From contig VXBP01004230.1 of assembly GCA_013400115.1 (NCBI GenBank), positions 310,001 through 374,000 of the forward strand: 64,000 bases of DNA. The letters run 5' to 3'. Position 1 is the stretch's first letter. Every line of letters starts with the position of its first letter. The notes under the pieces are model-generated. The model searched no databases. It was given only the letters and a program-made list of their open reading frames with translations, and was not told where the DNA came from. Positions 1-21,186 of this stretch are shown here, piece after piece. Origin of the DNA: Rhinopomastus cyanomelas (taxonomy: Eukaryota; Chordata; Aves; Bucerotiformes; Rhinopomastidae). Both the position numbers and the translations under genes were made by a program.

Positions 1-563
1 TCCCGTCGGAGAAGCCTAGCCAGACACTACAGTATTTCCCTCGCGGGGAGGTGCCGGGCCGCAAACAACCGCAGGGTCCTGGGCCTGGGTTCTCCCACAT
101 GCAAGGGATGATAGGAGAGCAGACCCCCAGGATGGGACTAACGTTGCCTGGCATGGGGGGCCCCGGGCCGGTGGGAACTCCAGATATCCCTCTTGGGGCA
201 GCTCCATCCATGCCGGGGCATAACCCAATGAGACCACCTGCCTTCCTGCAGCAAGGTATGATGGGGCCACACCACCGCATGATGTCACCAGCACAAACGG
301 CGATGCCCGGCCAGCCCGCGTTAATGAGTAATCCCGTGGCCGCGGTGGGCATGATCCCGGGCAAGGACCGAGCCCCTGCAGGGCTGTACAGCCACCCGGG
401 CCCTGTAGGATCACCTGGTATGATGATGTCAATGCAGGGCATGATGGGACCCCAACAAAACATCATGATTCCCCCTCAGATGAGGCCCCGAGGGATGGCT
501 GCTGACGTTGGCATGGGAGGATTTAGCCAAGGCCCTGGAAACCCAGGGAACATGATGTTTTAA
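1..563 (+). CDS. BCL9: BCL9, C-terminal part of last coding exon (partial, 5' end outside window)
   Basis: An open frame enters from the left edge (first whole codon at 3) and runs 186 codons to a TAA at 561-563. The protein is rich in Met, Pro and Gly, with runs such as GMMGPHHRMMSP and MQGMMGPQQN, and it ends GNPGNMMF. I recognise this as the extreme C terminus of BCL9, the nuclear scaffold that links beta-catenin to Pygopus in Wnt-dependent transcription. This disordered tail belongs to its transactivating C-terminal part; the Pygopus- and beta-catenin-binding helices lie upstream of the window. Codons before 51 are in frame and also match BCL9 (SQTLQYFPRGE), so the GTG at 51 is not a start. 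No frameshift or stop is present. BCL9L is the alternative, but the neighbouring ACP6 and GJA5 fit BCL9. Confidence 0.94.
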   Translation, partial: PSEKPSQTLQYFPRGEVPGRKQPQGPGPGFSHMQGMIGEQTPRMGLTLPGMGGPGPVGTPDIPLGAAPSMPGHNPMRPPAFLQQGMMGPHHRMMSPAQTAMPGQPALMSNPVAAVGMIPGKDRAPAGLYSHPGPVGSPGMMMSMQGMMGPQQNIMIPPQMRPRGMAADVGMGGFSQGPGNPGNMMF

Positions 564-1172
564 GCTGCTACCATAAGACTGGATATTCTGATCCTTGTCA
601 AGATGAGATTCCAAGTCCTGAGGGCTTTTTTGGGTGCTTCAGGAGTACAGTTTGGCCATGCAATAGGTGAAAAGAGACCAGAGGACACTTTGGGAAATCT
701 CGAATGTATGGAATTACCTGAAAAAAAAAAAATATTCATTTTAACAGGTTGTTTTTTTTTAAGATTTATTTTTTAAAAATTATTTTTGTGGACTTGGGTA
801 TCCCGTGACGGCACCTGCTTTGAGAATCTGTAGCTGTATTTTGAGAATTGCCATTTGTCACAAGTTGCACCATTCTCTGTATGTTTACGTCCTTCGGACT
901 GGCTTCTCCCAGGACTCTCGGTTATTTTTGGGTTTTTTTTTGTGTACTGTACTATATTGTAAAAGGGATTTTAGCAGAGACTTTAGTCTTTGGGGTGAGA
1001 GGAGAATGGGATTCTAGGCTGTTTACTTTAGGTGGAGAATCCATCTTCAGAACTTCGGACTATTTTCCTTCAACTCCAATGTATAGAAAAACCAAACTAC
1101 GACCTCAGAGCAGAGTATTAATGAAAAGCACAAAAAGGAACTTAAGTTCAGTGAGGGGAATCTTTTAAAAGA

Positions 1173-1178
1173 AATAAA
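1173..1178 (+). terminator. BCL9: Candidate proximal poly(A) signal of BCL9
   Basis: AATAAA lies about 610 bases after the stop, followed by an AT-rich stretch and then T-rich sequence near 1196-1205. Confidence 0.5.
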
Positions 1179-1615
1179 TAATAAGTTAAGGACATATTTT
1201 TCAAATTATGGTGTGCTGTCCAGCACCTTTTGTCTCTCCCTCCCACTCTTTATTAAATAGGCTTCTCTGTCTCTCCGTCCCCCTTCTGTCTCGTCCTATG
1301 GCAGCTGCAATACGTTGTGTTCTTTTGGGGAGTAAATCTAGCAGAGCCTCTCCTCCCGTGGGGACTCTTCCCACTCTTAGGAAGGGGCTGGACTTGGACA
1401 CTGTTACATCCTACAGTAGTCTCTCTCACTGTTTCCTATTCTCCTTTTCTTAGAAACCCCAAGTGATTTTATTAATGTGGGAGTGGAACAGACACTAAAA
1501 GTTATCCAGGATTTTTTTTTTTGTGGTTATTTTTTTCCTCCCCAGCGTAAAACGTTCTGTGTAACCTCCATTAAATTTGGTACAAAACCACTCGCCAGGG
1601 CTGTGGTGTCAGAAA

Positions 1616-1621
1616 AATAAA
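1616..1621 (+). terminator. BCL9: Candidate distal poly(A) signal of BCL9
   Basis: AATAAA is followed within 15 bases by a TTGTTTCTT stretch that could serve as the downstream U-rich element. This is the more likely main end of the transcript. Confidence 0.55.
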
Positions 1622-1640
1622 ATATATTGTTTCTTACAAA

Positions 1641-4308
1641 AATGAACTCTCCTCTTTATCCAGTCCAGTTGTTTCTTTGTGCACCAAACAGCTGGCCAGG
1701 TGATGGTTTCCTCTTCCTTATGCTCCCAGCCGGCCTAGAGGCCAGGTGGGGTTCAGCTTTGGCAGCTTCTAAAGCCTGGTCTAGAAGGCAGCAGCTTGCT
1801 CCTTGCCAAGTGAGGGTTTGCCCAGTCCTGAACGGAGCTCGTTTTCCCTTGGAGCAAGGTCTTCTTTCAGAACTCTGTGGGGATGGTAGTAAGTCCTTCT
1901 TCCTCAGTTTGCTGAGGATGGAGGAGCAGATGAAACTTGTCTCTGCCACTTCCTCCCGGTGAGTGTTTGCAGGTCTGTAAGGTACGTGGTTCTGAGCTTT
2001 AGCACTAGTGCCTGTGTGCTGAGTGCTGCACTGGGCTTGAGGCTTTGGATTGTCTTCTCTCAGAGGCCAAGACAGCAGGAACCCATGAACCTAAATAACA
2101 AACGTGAGAGAGGAACCATCGGTGGGCAGATGTTCATCACGACAAAGCTGGGTAAATTGTTGCTTTGCTGCAGTTCCTATCCATTCCTTCCTAATCCCCT
2201 GTCTTTTCCAACTTGTCTTTTGAGAGAATTTCAGCAAGAAGGTTTATGGTTTTGTCTATGAAAGACTGGGTGGCAAAACATGGACTGGAGCCGAGCTCTG
2301 CTCCTGGAACAGCCCAGCACGCACCTGACGTCGATCTGTAGAGCGGCGTGGATGCTCTGCGGCTGGCTGCTCGCTGGTCCTCCAGCACCGTGCGTGGAGT
2401 GTGTCATCTCTGTTCTTCCTTCCACTTACTGCTACTTGTCATTATTTCCGTGAGTAGTTTCCTCAGAGGGCTGGCTGCGAGTGTAAAACGGGAGTGGGTG
2501 TCTTTCATATGCTTCTGCACGAGGGTTTTCCAGGGTGAAGTGATCCTCAACAGGTAGGAGAGGAATTGCTGTCACTGGCTGGCTGGTGCACCGAGGTTTC
2601 TTTGCTTGTGTTACAAACCGAGTGGAGCTGCGCCCTGTTGGAGGCACTGGGAGCCTCGAAGCCTTCTGTCGCTGCTTCCCAATTCACCTTTGTACTGTCA
2701 TGCAAATGCGCGATGATTTTGGGTGAGAATTACTCTTTTGACAAAGTGTAGGATGTCTGTTGTGGTGCTTCCCTCTTAACGAGACAAGCAGCTTGCCTGA
2801 AGCACAGGCTTGTCAAGATTTTAGAAAGAGCTGACAGTGACACTTTGAGGGAGCAGGGAGTTACCTCTGCTTTCAATGGTTGGTTGCACAGCTCTTTTGA
2901 GGGCCTTGCATGGGAATTGTCACAGCGTTGCCTCTTCTGGCCATGACTCCTGATCGACACAGAGATAACCTGGAGGGTTTGTGGGGTCTTTTAAGTCTTT
3001 GTCTGTGCTTCCCCTGCCTCTTGAGGTACTTTGCATTGAGGTGACTGCAATGAGTGTAGGGGAGCCACTGTTTCAAAGCCACCTGGAAACGTTTTGAAGA
3101 TGCCAGATAATTTCCGTGCCCACCTAACTTAAGGTGCTGGCATTTGATGTCCTAAGGCTTCTCCTGTATAAAATGTGCATGTAGGGTCTCCTGAGTCCCA
3201 CAGAGGTGAACTCAACCTCCGTGGCACTGCCTGGTTTGGCACCAGCGGGTGAACTCAACCTCCGTGGCACTGCCTGGTTTGGCACCAGCCGGCGGACAAG
3301 AGTTGCCGACACCTCAGCTGGCTCTGGCTGGACAGACAGCTCTGTAGCTGTAGACTGCACTTCTTTGTTTTGCTCTGATTCTGCTTCTCCCCTTTTTGCT
3401 TTGCAAATGGCAAAAGCTTGCTGGCTGCCTGCCTTGCAGATTCACCTCGGGATCTGTAAGTCATGCTCTGTTCCATCCTGCTTATTTATTACCGGTAGTA
3501 ACGGTGACTCAGCACCGGCAGCCATGGTGCCGGTGAAGACAAAGTGGGGTGCTGCCATTTTTAGGTTTCTTCCCCTCCTCCCTCCTTTATTTTTTTAACT
3601 TTCAAATCATCATCCTGCACCTTTGTTTGAAAGAATGAAATAGACTTTATTCATACATGCTTGGCTGCTCTTCCTCTCTAGTAACATGGGAGGAAACAGT
3701 CTGCTCTTCAAATTATCTCATCCCAGATGGCCGCGCAGCCGGAGTGCGGAGAGACTTAAAAGGTAAACCCAGCAGATGGTGAACTTCTGAAACGCGGAGT
3801 GATGCGCCTGCTGCATCAAAAGTTTGAAATATTTGAAATCTGTTTGTTTGAAAGGATTAGCCTGTTGCAAACAGGTCATCTGTGAAGTACACCGACAGCT
3901 TTAAGCGCTGTCCGAATGAACCCAAGCTTTGCACCTCTGTCGTGGGCTAGCTTACCGACCCAAGAACGTGCCGAGCCAGCAGCCCAGCTTACGAGTTTAG
4001 CTCTGACCTCCTAGCTGGGTCTAATGGGTGACATTTTAGCAGACAGACTAGTGTGCAGGGATGTAATCTGCATCAGTCTTGCCTGGCATTTAAATGCTGG
4101 TGGTGCTTCTGAGAGGTACAAAACGTGTATCCTGGCTTGGTAGAGTCGGGTGCCGGAGTCTTCCTGAGTGAGAATCCTAAATACACTTCTCAGACTGTGA
4201 GAATGGAGCATTTGTTCTGCCAGAGTGTTGGGCTGAACAAGTGTGATACACTCAGGGCTGAATTTCCCAGTGCTTAGTGTGCTGTCTGACATGTCTACTG
4301 TGCTGGTC
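1641..4308. other. BCL9-ACP6 intergenic region, no gene seen
   Basis: I see no exon-like frame, tRNA or CR1 copy here. The only structure noted is a 43-bp tandem duplication near 3205. Confidence 0.6.
3205..3290. repeat. 43-bp tandem duplication (2 copies)
   Basis: Two consecutive copies of a unit beginning GGTGAACTCAACCTCC start at 3205 and 3248 and are identical by eye. Confidence 0.9.
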
Positions 4309-4704
4309 CTCCCTGGTGAGGAGAGGCTGAGGGAGCTGGGTCCCTTTGGCTTGGAGAAAAGGAGACTGAGGGGTGGCCTCATTAGTGTTTATACATATGT
4401 GGAGAGTGGGTGTCAGGAGGATGGAGCCAGGCTCTGCTCTGTGTCACCTAACGATAGGACAAGGGGCAGTGGGTGTGAGCTGGAACATAGGAGATTCCAT
4501 GTAAATATGAGAAGGAACTTCTTCACAGTGAGGGTGAGAGAGCCCTGGAAGGGGCTGCCCAGGGGGGTTGTGGAGTCTCCTTCTCTGGAGATGTTTAAGA
4601 CCCACCTGGATGTGTTCCTGGGTGACTGGATCTAGGTGATCCTGCTGCGTCAGGGGGATTGGACTGGATGATCTTTCCAATCCTTGATGTACTGTGATAC
4701 TGTG
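4309..4704 (+). mobile_element. CR1 LINE fragment, 5' truncated, with 3' tail
   Basis: It begins in the part of ORF2 coding for the conserved ERLRELG motif and runs to a tail ending TACTGTGATACTGTG. The encoded ORF2 C terminus is partly open but has lost its 5' region, so the copy is dead. The canonical GAGGTCCCTTCC box of the tail is partly deleted. Confidence 0.9.
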
Positions 4705-4960
4705 TTTGTGGTGGTGGTGGAAAAGTCTATGTTTCATTGATGGTGCTCTTCTGCAGTCCAGTTAAACGCTTTCCTCGTGCAGCTTTGGCAGCCTGCTGGC
4801 TGAAACTTGTGCCCTGTTTTGATGCTTCTCAAGGATAAACCAACCGTGTCCGCTGTGGGGCTGTATTTGCTAGAGCACACTTCACTGTACCACCTGGTTG
4901 CAATGCCTGACCTGAACAGGTAAGTTGTCTTGCCTGTGTGTTGTGTGGTCTTTCTGCTGA

Positions 4961-5065
4961 GGTGTCCACTTCTGGGCCCCTCACTTCCAGAAAGACACAA
5001 CTGCTGTAGAGAGTCCAGTGCAGAGCCACTGGAGAGATGATGGAGGGAGTGGAGCACCTCCCTTN
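4961..5065 (+). mobile_element. CR1 LINE internal fragment ending at a single N
   Basis: It starts GGTGTCCACTTCTGGGCCCC, the internal region just upstream of the part seen in most copies, and stops exactly at an ambiguous base at 5065. Sequence after the N is not CR1, so the missing remainder may be an unresolved gap. Confidence 0.8.
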
Positions 5066-5769
5066 GTCTTTCAACCAGACAACATTTCATACCTAGAAAT
5101 GCTGGCCTCATTGCACACTCAGGTTTTAAGCTTTATGATCCTTTTTCGTGAGCCAGAGCATGAGGATGTTGTGACTGGGACGCTGGAAACTGTAAAGGAG
5201 GATATTTTACATGATGAAAACTCTAAGTTTGACACCTTTTCTATAAACTACCTACTACACTAACATTGCCTTAACATCCTACTCAGTGGGGCTCGTGTTC
5301 TCGTGGAGCAGTCTGCATTCACTGCACAGGGCTAAATAGCAAGGGAAGGATTAAGTTGGGTTAGGAGCTCCAGCTAGTTTCTGAAATCATTGATGCTGGC
5401 TGTGGGCAAATCCAGCTTCTCCTTCATGCTGCGGGTCGTGACTGCCGTGGAGTTGCTCGGTGGGATGAGACTAACGAGTGGCTTGACCCCTCCCATACTG
5501 AGGGGAAGAGGAAGGAAGCCTGGAATGGGGCACAGAGGACACTGCAGAACCCTCCTAGAGACAAACAATGAAGGAACCTGTTCCCAACCAGAGGCTGTTT
5601 CCTGGCCACTACCGAGAAGTTTTCTCTGAGGCCTTCTGCTGTTACTGAAACACACGTTGCCCTGCCCAGAGCGACAGGTTTATTTCAGCAGTGTGGATGC
5701 AGAGCCCTTTAACAACCCTACGTGTGCTGGCACAGCTCACACTGTGATTCCGTAACTTCTCCTGTGAAG

Positions 5770-5846
5770 TCATCCTGCTGTGGCAGGGGGATTGGACTAG
5801 ATGATCTTTCGGGGTCCCTTCCAATCCCTAATGATTCTGTGATTCT
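5770..5846 (+). mobile_element. CR1 3' tail only
   Basis: This is about 77 bases from the TCCTGCTGTGGCAGGGGGAT box to the terminal GATTCTGTGATTCT repeats. It is a strongly 5' truncated copy. Confidence 0.9.
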
Positions 5847-6505
5847 AAGTTTTGTGGGTCTTGACACTCAGGCACTTTGTAACCTGGTTGCTGATCACTT
5901 TTTCTGGGAGATGCACCTAGCTCATGTTTAGGAGAAGCTATGGGAACTCCCCCTTTGTCTACTGGTGTGGACAAAGACTTTGATGCTGCTCCCCTCTGAA
6001 TTAGCCCAAGCCTCACCAGTAACTTGCAGTCACGTGTGTGTTTGAAGATCCCATCGCTGTTCTCCAAACATCTCGCAGATGAGAGCAGAACGTGCTGTTC
6101 CTGAGCGAGGGGAGGCTGCTAACTTTTACATAACCCTGCATTTTCAGGCTCTAGAAAAGCTCATTTCCCACCAATGTTTTGTTTGCTCTTTTGACAGCTT
6201 CTAACAGCAGTTCGTTGAGACCTCCAGCTACATGCTTGGTAGTCAGACGCTTGTGTTCGCCGTGCCCGGTGCCAACATGTAATTGTGGTGCAGCAAGGCT
6301 AATGCAAGAGAGGTGAATCCAGCCCACACTTCTCTAGAAGGTACTGTAGTGCCTGCAGGCATCTTTCTGTGAGTGACATCACCACGGTCTGTTTTTTAAG
6401 GTGAGAAGGGGCTCTGCAGAACCAGGACTGCAGGGCTGTTTTAATAAGTGATCTCCTGATTTTAGCATTTTCATATTCCACAAGGAAGTAGGTCAGGACC
6501 CCAGT

Positions 6506-6511
6506 TTTATT
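6506..6511 (-). terminator. ACP6: Candidate poly(A) signal of ACP6
   Basis: TTTATT on the plus strand reads AATAAA on the minus strand, about 800 bases past the ACP6 stop. An ATTAAA variant lies at 6440-6445. Nothing nearer to the stop codon matches, so the 3' UTR is probably 0.8-0.9 kb. Confidence 0.45.
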
Positions 6512-7306
6512 TACTGCCCAAAAAATGGGGGTTTGGGCAACCTAGTTTATCCTTAGAACTGTCTTGCAGGAAGAAGAGTCACCATCTCAGCTACAGGTAC
6601 TTCTGTTTGCTACGCTGGTGTTCTCCCCTTTCAGCAAGTGCAGCACAGAGCTGAAGTCATAGCAGCTCCCTGCACTTCCTCATCAAGATGCATCAAGACT
6701 GCATCTGCTGGTCCTTGTCCCACTATGTCCCACTGTTCTGCACGTTGCAGCAGAATTTCCACACGTACAGGACAGCAGGGAAGAGGTTTGTAGGCTTTCT
6801 GTCCCTTCTGGCTTCGTGTGCACACCACCACCCTCAAGAAGCAGGGGTGCTACACAGCTTTGGGAGGCTGACCTCGTGCAGAGCAACCCTCCCAAGACAG
6901 AAGGATGGGAAAGGCACGGTGGCTCCTGCAGTCTTCCACACGTAAAAACAAGCTCTCAGGTCTGGTAGCACAGAGCAAGATGAGCTTCACCTCCCAGTCC
7001 CAGCACACGAGGAGCAGGCTACGTTTTCTTTGGCATTCCAGGAGCAGCAGGGCAATTAAAAAAGGTTTGTTCTCTCCCTTGCTGTTTTCAACCTCAGAGC
7101 TTTTGTGTGGCTACCTCAGAAGTGACCTTGAGCCATTCTGCTGTAGTGCTGCTTTCATCTTCCTGCCAGCAGTGACACTGTGCCACTGGTAGGAAAAGGT
7201 CCCCTCATCTCAAATACCTTTGGAATAGGGAAGACTGGCAGGAACATAAAAAAAACCCCCATCTAGTCAAATATTGTGAGAATAATTGTAATTGAAGATA
7301 ACTTAG

Positions 7307-16235
<8,929 letters not shown>

Positions 16236-16564
16236 GGCGACGGCACCGGCCCTACCGGCCACGGGCGCGGGGCACCACGGGAAGCGCGGTCCGCCGCCGG
16301 CCCCGCTGCGCGCAGAGGGCGGCGCGGGGGGACTGCGGCTCCCGGCGGGCTCCGCGCCCGGGGCGGGGCCGGGCCGGGCCGGGCCGGGCTGGGCGGGAGA
16401 GGCCCCGCCCGGGAGGCCCCCGGGAGCGCCCTGGTGCCCCAGCGGCCCTCAGGGGGCAGCGGCTGGCGTCTCGCTGTGGCGGTTCCTAGCGGTTCACGAG
16501 TGAACTCGGGGAACAGCTCTGCCCTCCGCTCGCAGTCAGTCCCCCCTGCACCGCCGGTGCGGAG

Positions 16565-17160
16565 TGTGGTGACAGCCAGCAGTGTGTCCGGGTGGCCAGG
16601 AAGGCCAGTGGCGTCCTGATTCTATCAGAAACAGTGTGACCAGCAGGAGTAGGGAAGTGGCCGGCCTCCTGTACTCAGCACTGGAGAAGCCCCACCTTGA
16701 CTACTGGGTTCCCTTCTGAGCACCCCAGGAAAAAGAAAGGGGCTGGAGCAGGTCCAGAGAAGGGCAACGAAGCTCAGGAAGTCCTGTGAAGACTGGCCGA
16801 GGAGACTGGGGTTGTTCAGCCTGGAGAAGAGGAGGCTGAGGGGAGAACTTGCCCTTTCTGCAATTACCTGGCGGGAGCGTGGAGCAAGGAAGAGGATGGA
16901 CTCATCTCTGTGGTGGCAAGCAGTGCGGTGAGAGAAGGTAGTCACAAATCACACCAGGTTTAGTCTGGGAAGGATTTCTTCACTGAAAGGATCATCAAAC
17001 ATTGCAGTAGTCTGCCTGGGGCAGTGGGCCTGGAGGTCCCTGGAGATGTTTAAACATTGTGCTGACCTGGTGCTTAGGGATGTGGTTTAGTGGTGACCTG
17101 ACACGGCCGGGTCAAAGGTGACCCATAAGGTCTCTTCCAACCAAACACATTCTGTGAGTC
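16565..17160 (+). mobile_element. Older CR1 fragment upstream of ACP6
   Basis: It contains GTGTGACCAGCAGGAGTAGG and GTTCAGCCTGGAGAAGAGGA, and ends TCTCTTCCAACCAAACACAT with a TCTGTGAG end. It is a different, more diverged group from the majority copies and abuts the CpG island. Confidence 0.85.
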
Positions 17161-17689
17161 TTCTGTTATGAGTTTGCTAAAAGAGGTGGTGCCCAGTTTG
17201 GATGCCCAGGTGCAGACAACCTGGGAAGGGAGCAGTAGGCATTAACCTGGTCTTGTCTGGCCTTTCCTTGTCACCACAGCTTTGAGAGCCAACTCAGTGC
17301 TGGAGAAGAGTTGCAGTGGTGAGGCAGGTGAAGGCATGGCCCTGCCGTGTAGGTAACCTGGTGTTACGTGGAGGGCTTCAGGGTTCTTTCTAACATTGGA
17401 GCTGCCTCTTGGCATCCCCTGGCAGCACTCAGCAACCCGTGGTGGATATAAGCCCAGAGCCTGAAGGGGCACATTCCACTCATGTTTGCTCAGATCGTTG
17501 TTTCTCCTTTCCTGAGAGCGGTGTGGAGGACTAGTCGGTCTGTACAGACACTTCAGTGCTGTTCAGCATCTTTTAGCGTAGCAGCTAATAACTTTGGTGT
17601 ATGGAAAGCCAGACAGATGTGTGTTCGTAAAGCCTTTACTGGACATTATAAAGCAATCAACAGATTTCTGTCACCTTGGTTCCTCTGAA
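17161..17689. other. Unassigned intergenic sequence
   Basis: Nothing recognised between two CR1 copies. Confidence 0.5.
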
Positions 17690-18170
17690 CATCACAGAAC
17701 CACAGAATATTAGGGATTGGGAGGGACCTCAAAAGATCATCTAGTCCAATCCCCCTGACACAGCAGGATCACCTAGACCCAGTCACACAGGAACATGTCC
17801 AGGTGGATTTTATACATCTCCAGACAAGGAGACTCCACAACCTCCCTGGGCAGCCCCTTCCAGTGCCCTGTCACCCTCACTGGGAAGAAGTTCCTTCTCA
17901 GACTTAAATGGAACCTCCTATGTTCCAGCTCACACCCATTGCTCCTTGTCCTATCACTGAGCAGAGCCTGGCTCCATCCTCCTGAGACCCACCCCTCACA
18001 TATTTATAGACATTAATGAGGTCACCCCTCAGTCTCCTTCAAGCTCCCTTAGCCTTTAATCGTAAGGGAGGGGCTTCACTTACTTCATCATCCTCGCTGC
18101 CCTACGCTGGACTCCCTCCAGCAGCTCCACTTCCCTCTTGAACTGAGGGGCCCACAACTGGACACAATGN
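17690..18170 (-). mobile_element. CR1 LINE fragment ending at a single N
   Basis: The tail starts ATCACAGAACCACAGAATAT; the body is nearly continuous to the GGACACAATG block, where a single ambiguous base interrupts it at 18170. Confidence 0.93.
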
Positions 18171-20285
18171 GACTCCACTAGACACAGGCCTCCTCCTGGT
18201 AGTCTGGAGTCCCTTTTGTGCTTTGTTGCTGCCCTAGACTCGGACATTCCTTCCTCTGGAGAGGCTCTAAGGTTCTGATTTGCTGCTTGCTCTGGAATGC
18301 CTGGTGCCTGCCTGGACTCTGACCTTCCTGGAATCTGTACACTTCCTGCTGCTTTCCCTGTGGTCTGCTGCCAGCGGCACGCCGTGGGTGATGCACAGCG
18401 TGAACATCAGAAAGCCACATCTAACACCTAAAGTGAGGGCTGACATCACAGCTGCTGGCCTGGCATCAGCAGCCCTCTTTACCAGCAGAGACCCTTTTCT
18501 TGGCTCCATTGAATTCAGAAGCTTGCCACATACAGTGGGCGATGGCACCCTGTGGGCTGTCTGGGGCCAGCTGGATGATGAGAGGCTGCAGTGTCCCTGT
18601 TCCCAACCTGCCCTCCTATTCCTCCTCTACTCCAGCCTCTTCCTTGTTGCCAGCTGTTCTGCTTTCTATTTTTTCCACTGTAGGCAATGAAAGAAATCCT
18701 GAAAAGAGAGACACAAGGCTGTTTCCCACGAGGTCACCCCTGGAGGAAGGAGGAGCCCTGCGTGGACGCACGTGTCGTGGGCCCCAGGCTAACGTCTGGG
18801 CTGGGAAAGCTCGGTGCTGGCTGGACGCACGTGCCTGTTAATGCCCACTTGGCAGACCTGGGATCTCCTGCTCCCGGGGGGATCCACTGGCAACTCATCT
18901 ATGACCTCTGCCACCAGAGCAGCTCAGTGCTTGCCAGACTTTAACGGCAGCTTTCCTCAAACCTCTCAGGAGTGGCAATAGCACACTGCAGATAGAAATT
19001 TGGGGCAAGACAAAGGAACAAGGAAGACCTGGGCATAGAAACCAGGAAGGGTCAGTGCTGAGGATGTCTTTTCCTGTCTCTCAGGAGCAGTGCACAGCAT
19101 CTATTCAAGCAGACCTCACAGGAGCTCTGTCCAGAGAGTGGTGACAGGAGGGACCGGAGGAGGCACAGTCAGCGGGTGCATGTAGGGAGCAGGACAAGAC
19201 GAAGGACCAACAGGAGGCAGAGGATGACAACCTGCACAGAGGCCAGGGGAAGGAGCTGCTGCAGGTGGGGAGAGGTTGGCAGAATCACCAGGACACGCAG
19301 GTAGAGGATCTCTTTGTGTCTCTCAGTGCAGTGCTGCTCTGAAAGGGTTACTTCTGTTTTCTGAGCTTAGAGCATATGAAACACAGAGGCACAGCAAGAG
19401 CAGAGAGAGAAGGAAAAATCATTGCAGAAGCCAAGAAAATAACAAATGGAGGAATCAAGCCTAAATCTTGTGTTGCAGGAGGCTGAGGGGGACAAGAGTG
19501 CTGGAGGGGAGAGGGAAAAGGAAGATGTAGCTGAAGGGAAGGAGGGAAAGAAGCAGTAAGACAGCAAAAACACACAACATGAGCAGAGGTGGATGAAGGA
19601 GGCAGACTGAGAATGTATTTGAATTTCCATTAAAATGTTACCCTGGAAGAAAACTCCAGTTCCTGTGAAACTGTGAAGACTGGGAGTGGAGGGTCCCTCC
19701 TGGGGGACTTGGCTGCTGCTGAGCAGCATTGCTGAGGAGATGCAGTTTAGAATAAACCCTGGCACAGCAGGTGTGTTGCCATTAGAGGAGAGCTCTCCAA
19801 AATAGCACGCGGCTGTCAATTTTTCAGCAAATGGTGTTGCCCTTTTTTCCCCTCTTCATCCAACTGTGTAGAAATTTATTATCAGATGCATCTTCTTTAC
19901 AGAAACATTTCTAGAGGACCTGTTATTTTTACCCTTCTGTTACTTTTTGGTGACCAGACAAGGAGCAGAAGGCTGATCTGATGACCACTGTGGGTGAGTT
20001 TTATTCCACTGAGGGAAGTGAATGAACTCTTAGCCAACAAGCAAGTTTCAGGAAACCTTTCACTCTGAAGGCAGAGAACAGCTTTCCTCCTGGGGGGACT
20101 TCACCCAAAGGACAATGATCATTACCTTTGGGACATATTACTGTTGCTGTAATTTGCTCTTTCTGTAGTGCTTCATAAACGTGTCACACCTCAGAACACT
20201 CCTGTACGAGAAGCGTGTGCTTGTGCCTTCGTTTTATTGAAGAAGAAACTGAGTCACAGTGAGTTTTGTGGTTTTGAGTGAGCTG
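18171..20285. other. Unassigned intergenic sequence, purine-rich around 19180-19570
   Basis: No gene or repeat family recognised. The 19180-19570 part is rich in AGG and GGA on the plus strand, including GGAGGGGAGAGGGAAAAGGA near 19502. Confidence 0.5.
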
Positions 20286-20550
20286 TAGAATCATAGAACC
20301 ATCATGACTGGAAAGGACCTCCAGGATCATCAAGTGCAGCCATCACCCCAACACCTCCCTAACCCCTCGACCACGGCCTCAAGTGCTCTAGCTACTCAGT
20401 TTTTAAACACCTCCAGGGATGGGGACTCCCCCACCTCCCTGGGCAGCCTGTCCCAGTGCCCAGCTACTCTCTCAGGAAAGAGCTTCTTCCTAAGATCCGA
20501 TGTAACCCTCCTGTGATGCAACCTGAGGCCATTTCCCCTCATCCTAATAG
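20286..20550 (-). mobile_element. CR1 fragment of a different, older group
   Basis: It starts TAGAATCATAGAACCATCAT and includes GACCTCCAGGATCATCAAGT and CCACCTCCCTGGGCAGCCTG. The tail differs from the majority group. Confidence 0.85.
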
Positions 20551-21010
20551 ATCAGAAGCAAGGTGACACAAGCCATGCAGTTGCTGTGCGACCGATACAT
20601 AGACAAGGTACGTGACCAACTACCACGACTACGTTTTTATTCCACAAAATGGACTGAAATCCAATAATGTTTAAAAAACACCTAGCAAAGAAGTAAATGC
20701 AAAAGTTCCAGTGCTTTATTGTGCCTTGGGTTAGGCAAAAACAATCTCCCTGAACCCAGGGCTATAGTTCTTTGATGTAAATCAGAGACTTACCGTGTAA
20801 ATCAGAGACGTTACCATAGAAGGTCTGTGTGGTAGAGACATGAGTAGCATTTGGACACCCCTTAGGTACGTGGGGGTGTTTCCCCCTGGGTGGCAGAGGT
20901 CAGAAAACAGGCATATTACCTTGACAGCTTTGGTTCCTTCTCATGTGCTTTTTGTGGGGCAAGGGGAGCCCCACATGCCACACAGACTGCAGCCATGCTG
21001 TGAACCTGGC
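20551..21010. other. Unassigned intergenic sequence
   Basis: Nothing recognised, apart from a short local near-repeat of GTAAATCAGAGAC around 20775-20812. Confidence 0.5.
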
Positions 21011-21186
21011 AGAGCCCTAGAAGGGTCTGCCCAGGGGTGTTGTGGAGTCTCCTTCTTTAGAGACATTGAAAACCCAGCTGGATGTATTCCTGTGTGACAG
21101 GGTCTAGGTGGTCCTGCTGTGGCAGGGGGATTGGACTGGATGATCCTTCGAGGTCCCCTCCAATCCCTAGTGTTCCGTGATGTCTT
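21011..21186 (+). mobile_element. CR1 3' fragment
   Basis: It starts AGAGCCCTAGAAGGGTCTGC and ends CCAATCCCTAGTGTTCCGTG. It closely resembles the 15150-15300 copy, including GTGTGACAGGGTCTAGGTGG. Confidence 0.92.

Larger units (their letters stand above)
564..1640 (+). other. BCL9: BCL9 3' untranslated region
   Basis: This AT-rich stretch follows the BCL9 stop, contains A- and T-runs (721-780) and no repeats, and extends to the second poly(A) signal. The end is inferred from the signals and not observed from a transcript. Confidence 0.7.
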
